Under the pieces are notes generated by a model. It had not been told where the DNA came from and did no database searches. It saw only the letters and a list, made by a program, of their open reading frames with translations. A stretch of 61,049 nt of DNA from Lachnospiraceae bacterium. GTDB lineage: Bacteria > Bacillota > Clostridia > Lachnospirales > Lachnospiraceae. The DNA lies in the NCBI GenBank assembly GCA_016297945.1, contig JAEDFR010000005.1, positions 1 through 61,049 on the forward strand, in the 5' to 3' direction. Shown piece after piece: positions 60,832 through 61,049 of the stretch. The stretch's first letter is position 1; the number at the start of each line of letters is the position of its first letter. Made by a program: the position numbers and the translations under genes.

Positions 60832-60986
60832 ATGATACCAGGGTCAAAAGGTTATACTTTTCATGCTTGCATGAAAAAGTATGACTTTGGGACCCGCAAA
60901 AACATGAGAAAGTAGCCCGAATAGGGCGGATTTCGAATGTTTTAGGATTGCGAGAGCACAAAGTGCGAAGCAATCCGTGGTATCAT
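60832..60986. mobile_element. 155-bp MITE-like element, complete copy of the dispersed family
   Basis: It is bounded by a 9-bp inverted repeat, atgatacca (60832-60840) and tggtatcat (60978-60986). Inside are a gtcaaaagg block, a hairpin (catgcttgcatg core), an agcccgaatagggc small stem and a ggattgc/gcaatcc palindrome. It has no gene. Parts of it recur at 2030-2140, 11465-11490, 22057-22105, 29454-29515, 32404-32487 and 51351-51410. A TATAAT lies just upstream at 60824-60829. The 133 nt between 60699 and 60831 hold no gene. Confidence 0.6.
60850..60900 (+). repeat. 51-nt direct repeat, first copy
   Basis: This 51-nt unit, with a long hairpin at its centre, is repeated exactly at 60999-61049. 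The two are 149 nt apart start to start. The second copy runs to the end of the window, so more copies could lie beyond. Confidence 0.9.
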
Positions 60987-60998
60987 GGAAATAAAAAA

Positions 60999-61049
60999 GG
61001 TTATACTTTTCATGCTTGCATGAAAAAGTATGACTTTGGGACCCGCAAA
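60999..61049 (+). repeat. 51-nt direct repeat, second copy (reaches window end)
   Basis: An exact copy of 60850-60900. It begins just after the right end of the 155-bp element, which suggests a tandem duplication or a second element cut by the window edge. Confidence 0.9.

Overview
The window is AT-rich chromosomal DNA from an endospore-forming anaerobe of the Firmicutes, most likely a Lachnospiraceae member (Roseburia/Eubacterium/Lachnospira type). The evidence is the spoIIIA operon tail, spoIVB and cotJABC, a monomeric group-B [FeFe] hydrogenase, strong GGAGG ribosome sites, and the nusB-xseA-xseB-ispA-dxs-tlyA-nadK-recN-spoIVB gene order of Clostridia. No rRNA or tRNA genes were seen; the one structural RNA is tmRNA.

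Layout. 1-1967: end of the spoIIIA operon (AE tail, AF, AG, AH). 2204-6263: deoB, prfC and a transglutaminase lipoprotein. 6328-16387: a housekeeping block with an Asp23-family protein, nusB, exonuclease VII, isoprenoid genes, tlyA, nadK, recN and spoIVB. Two genes usually found here, argR and spo0A, are absent, and inverted repeats sit in both gaps. 17231-21595: secG, rnr, smpB and ssrA, an export and trans-translation group, with a 5'-truncated acyltransferase between smpB and ssrA. 22126-29371: cotJCBA, a zinc-ribbon/SHOCT protein, the hydrogenase, gltX, a UvrD-type helicase and a DUF1292 protein. 29558-41216: accessory and mixed genes, including a GH13 homologue that has lost its catalytic residues, a Cys-rich repeat protein, a lactonase, aroC, a MarR/flavodoxin operon with a frameshifted acetyltransferase, VanY, tgt and yajC. 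41474-42158: a probable type III toxin-antitoxin locus (ToxN/CptN family) whose toxin frame is broken at a run of seven A. 42496-51152: leuB, ilvD, ilvB, an L,D-transpeptidase, serC and serA. 51487-58414: a degenerate-J/TPR protein, an HscC-like Hsp70, a macro-NADAR fusion and a WYL regulator. 58506-60698: a SulP transporter, a long palindromic element and a small hypothetical protein. The last 350 bases carry a repeat-rich, MITE-like element.

The strongest candidate for an undescribed system is 51487-57315. A giant TPR protein with a J-like N-terminus lacking HPD, an Hsp70, and a fused macro-NADAR protein (two ADP-ribose-processing folds) lie tightly in one operon, followed by a WYL-type regulator. 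This suggests a chaperone machine linked to reversal or sensing of ADP-ribosylation. Second are the type III toxin-antitoxin relic and the catalytically dead GlgX-like protein.

Intergenic space is rich in dispersed palindromes. They include a 48-nt hairpin in three copies, a 245-bp nested inverted-repeat element, a 171-nt palindrome after ilvB, and a family with atgatacca/tggtatcat ends found in full or fragmentary form near at least six genes.
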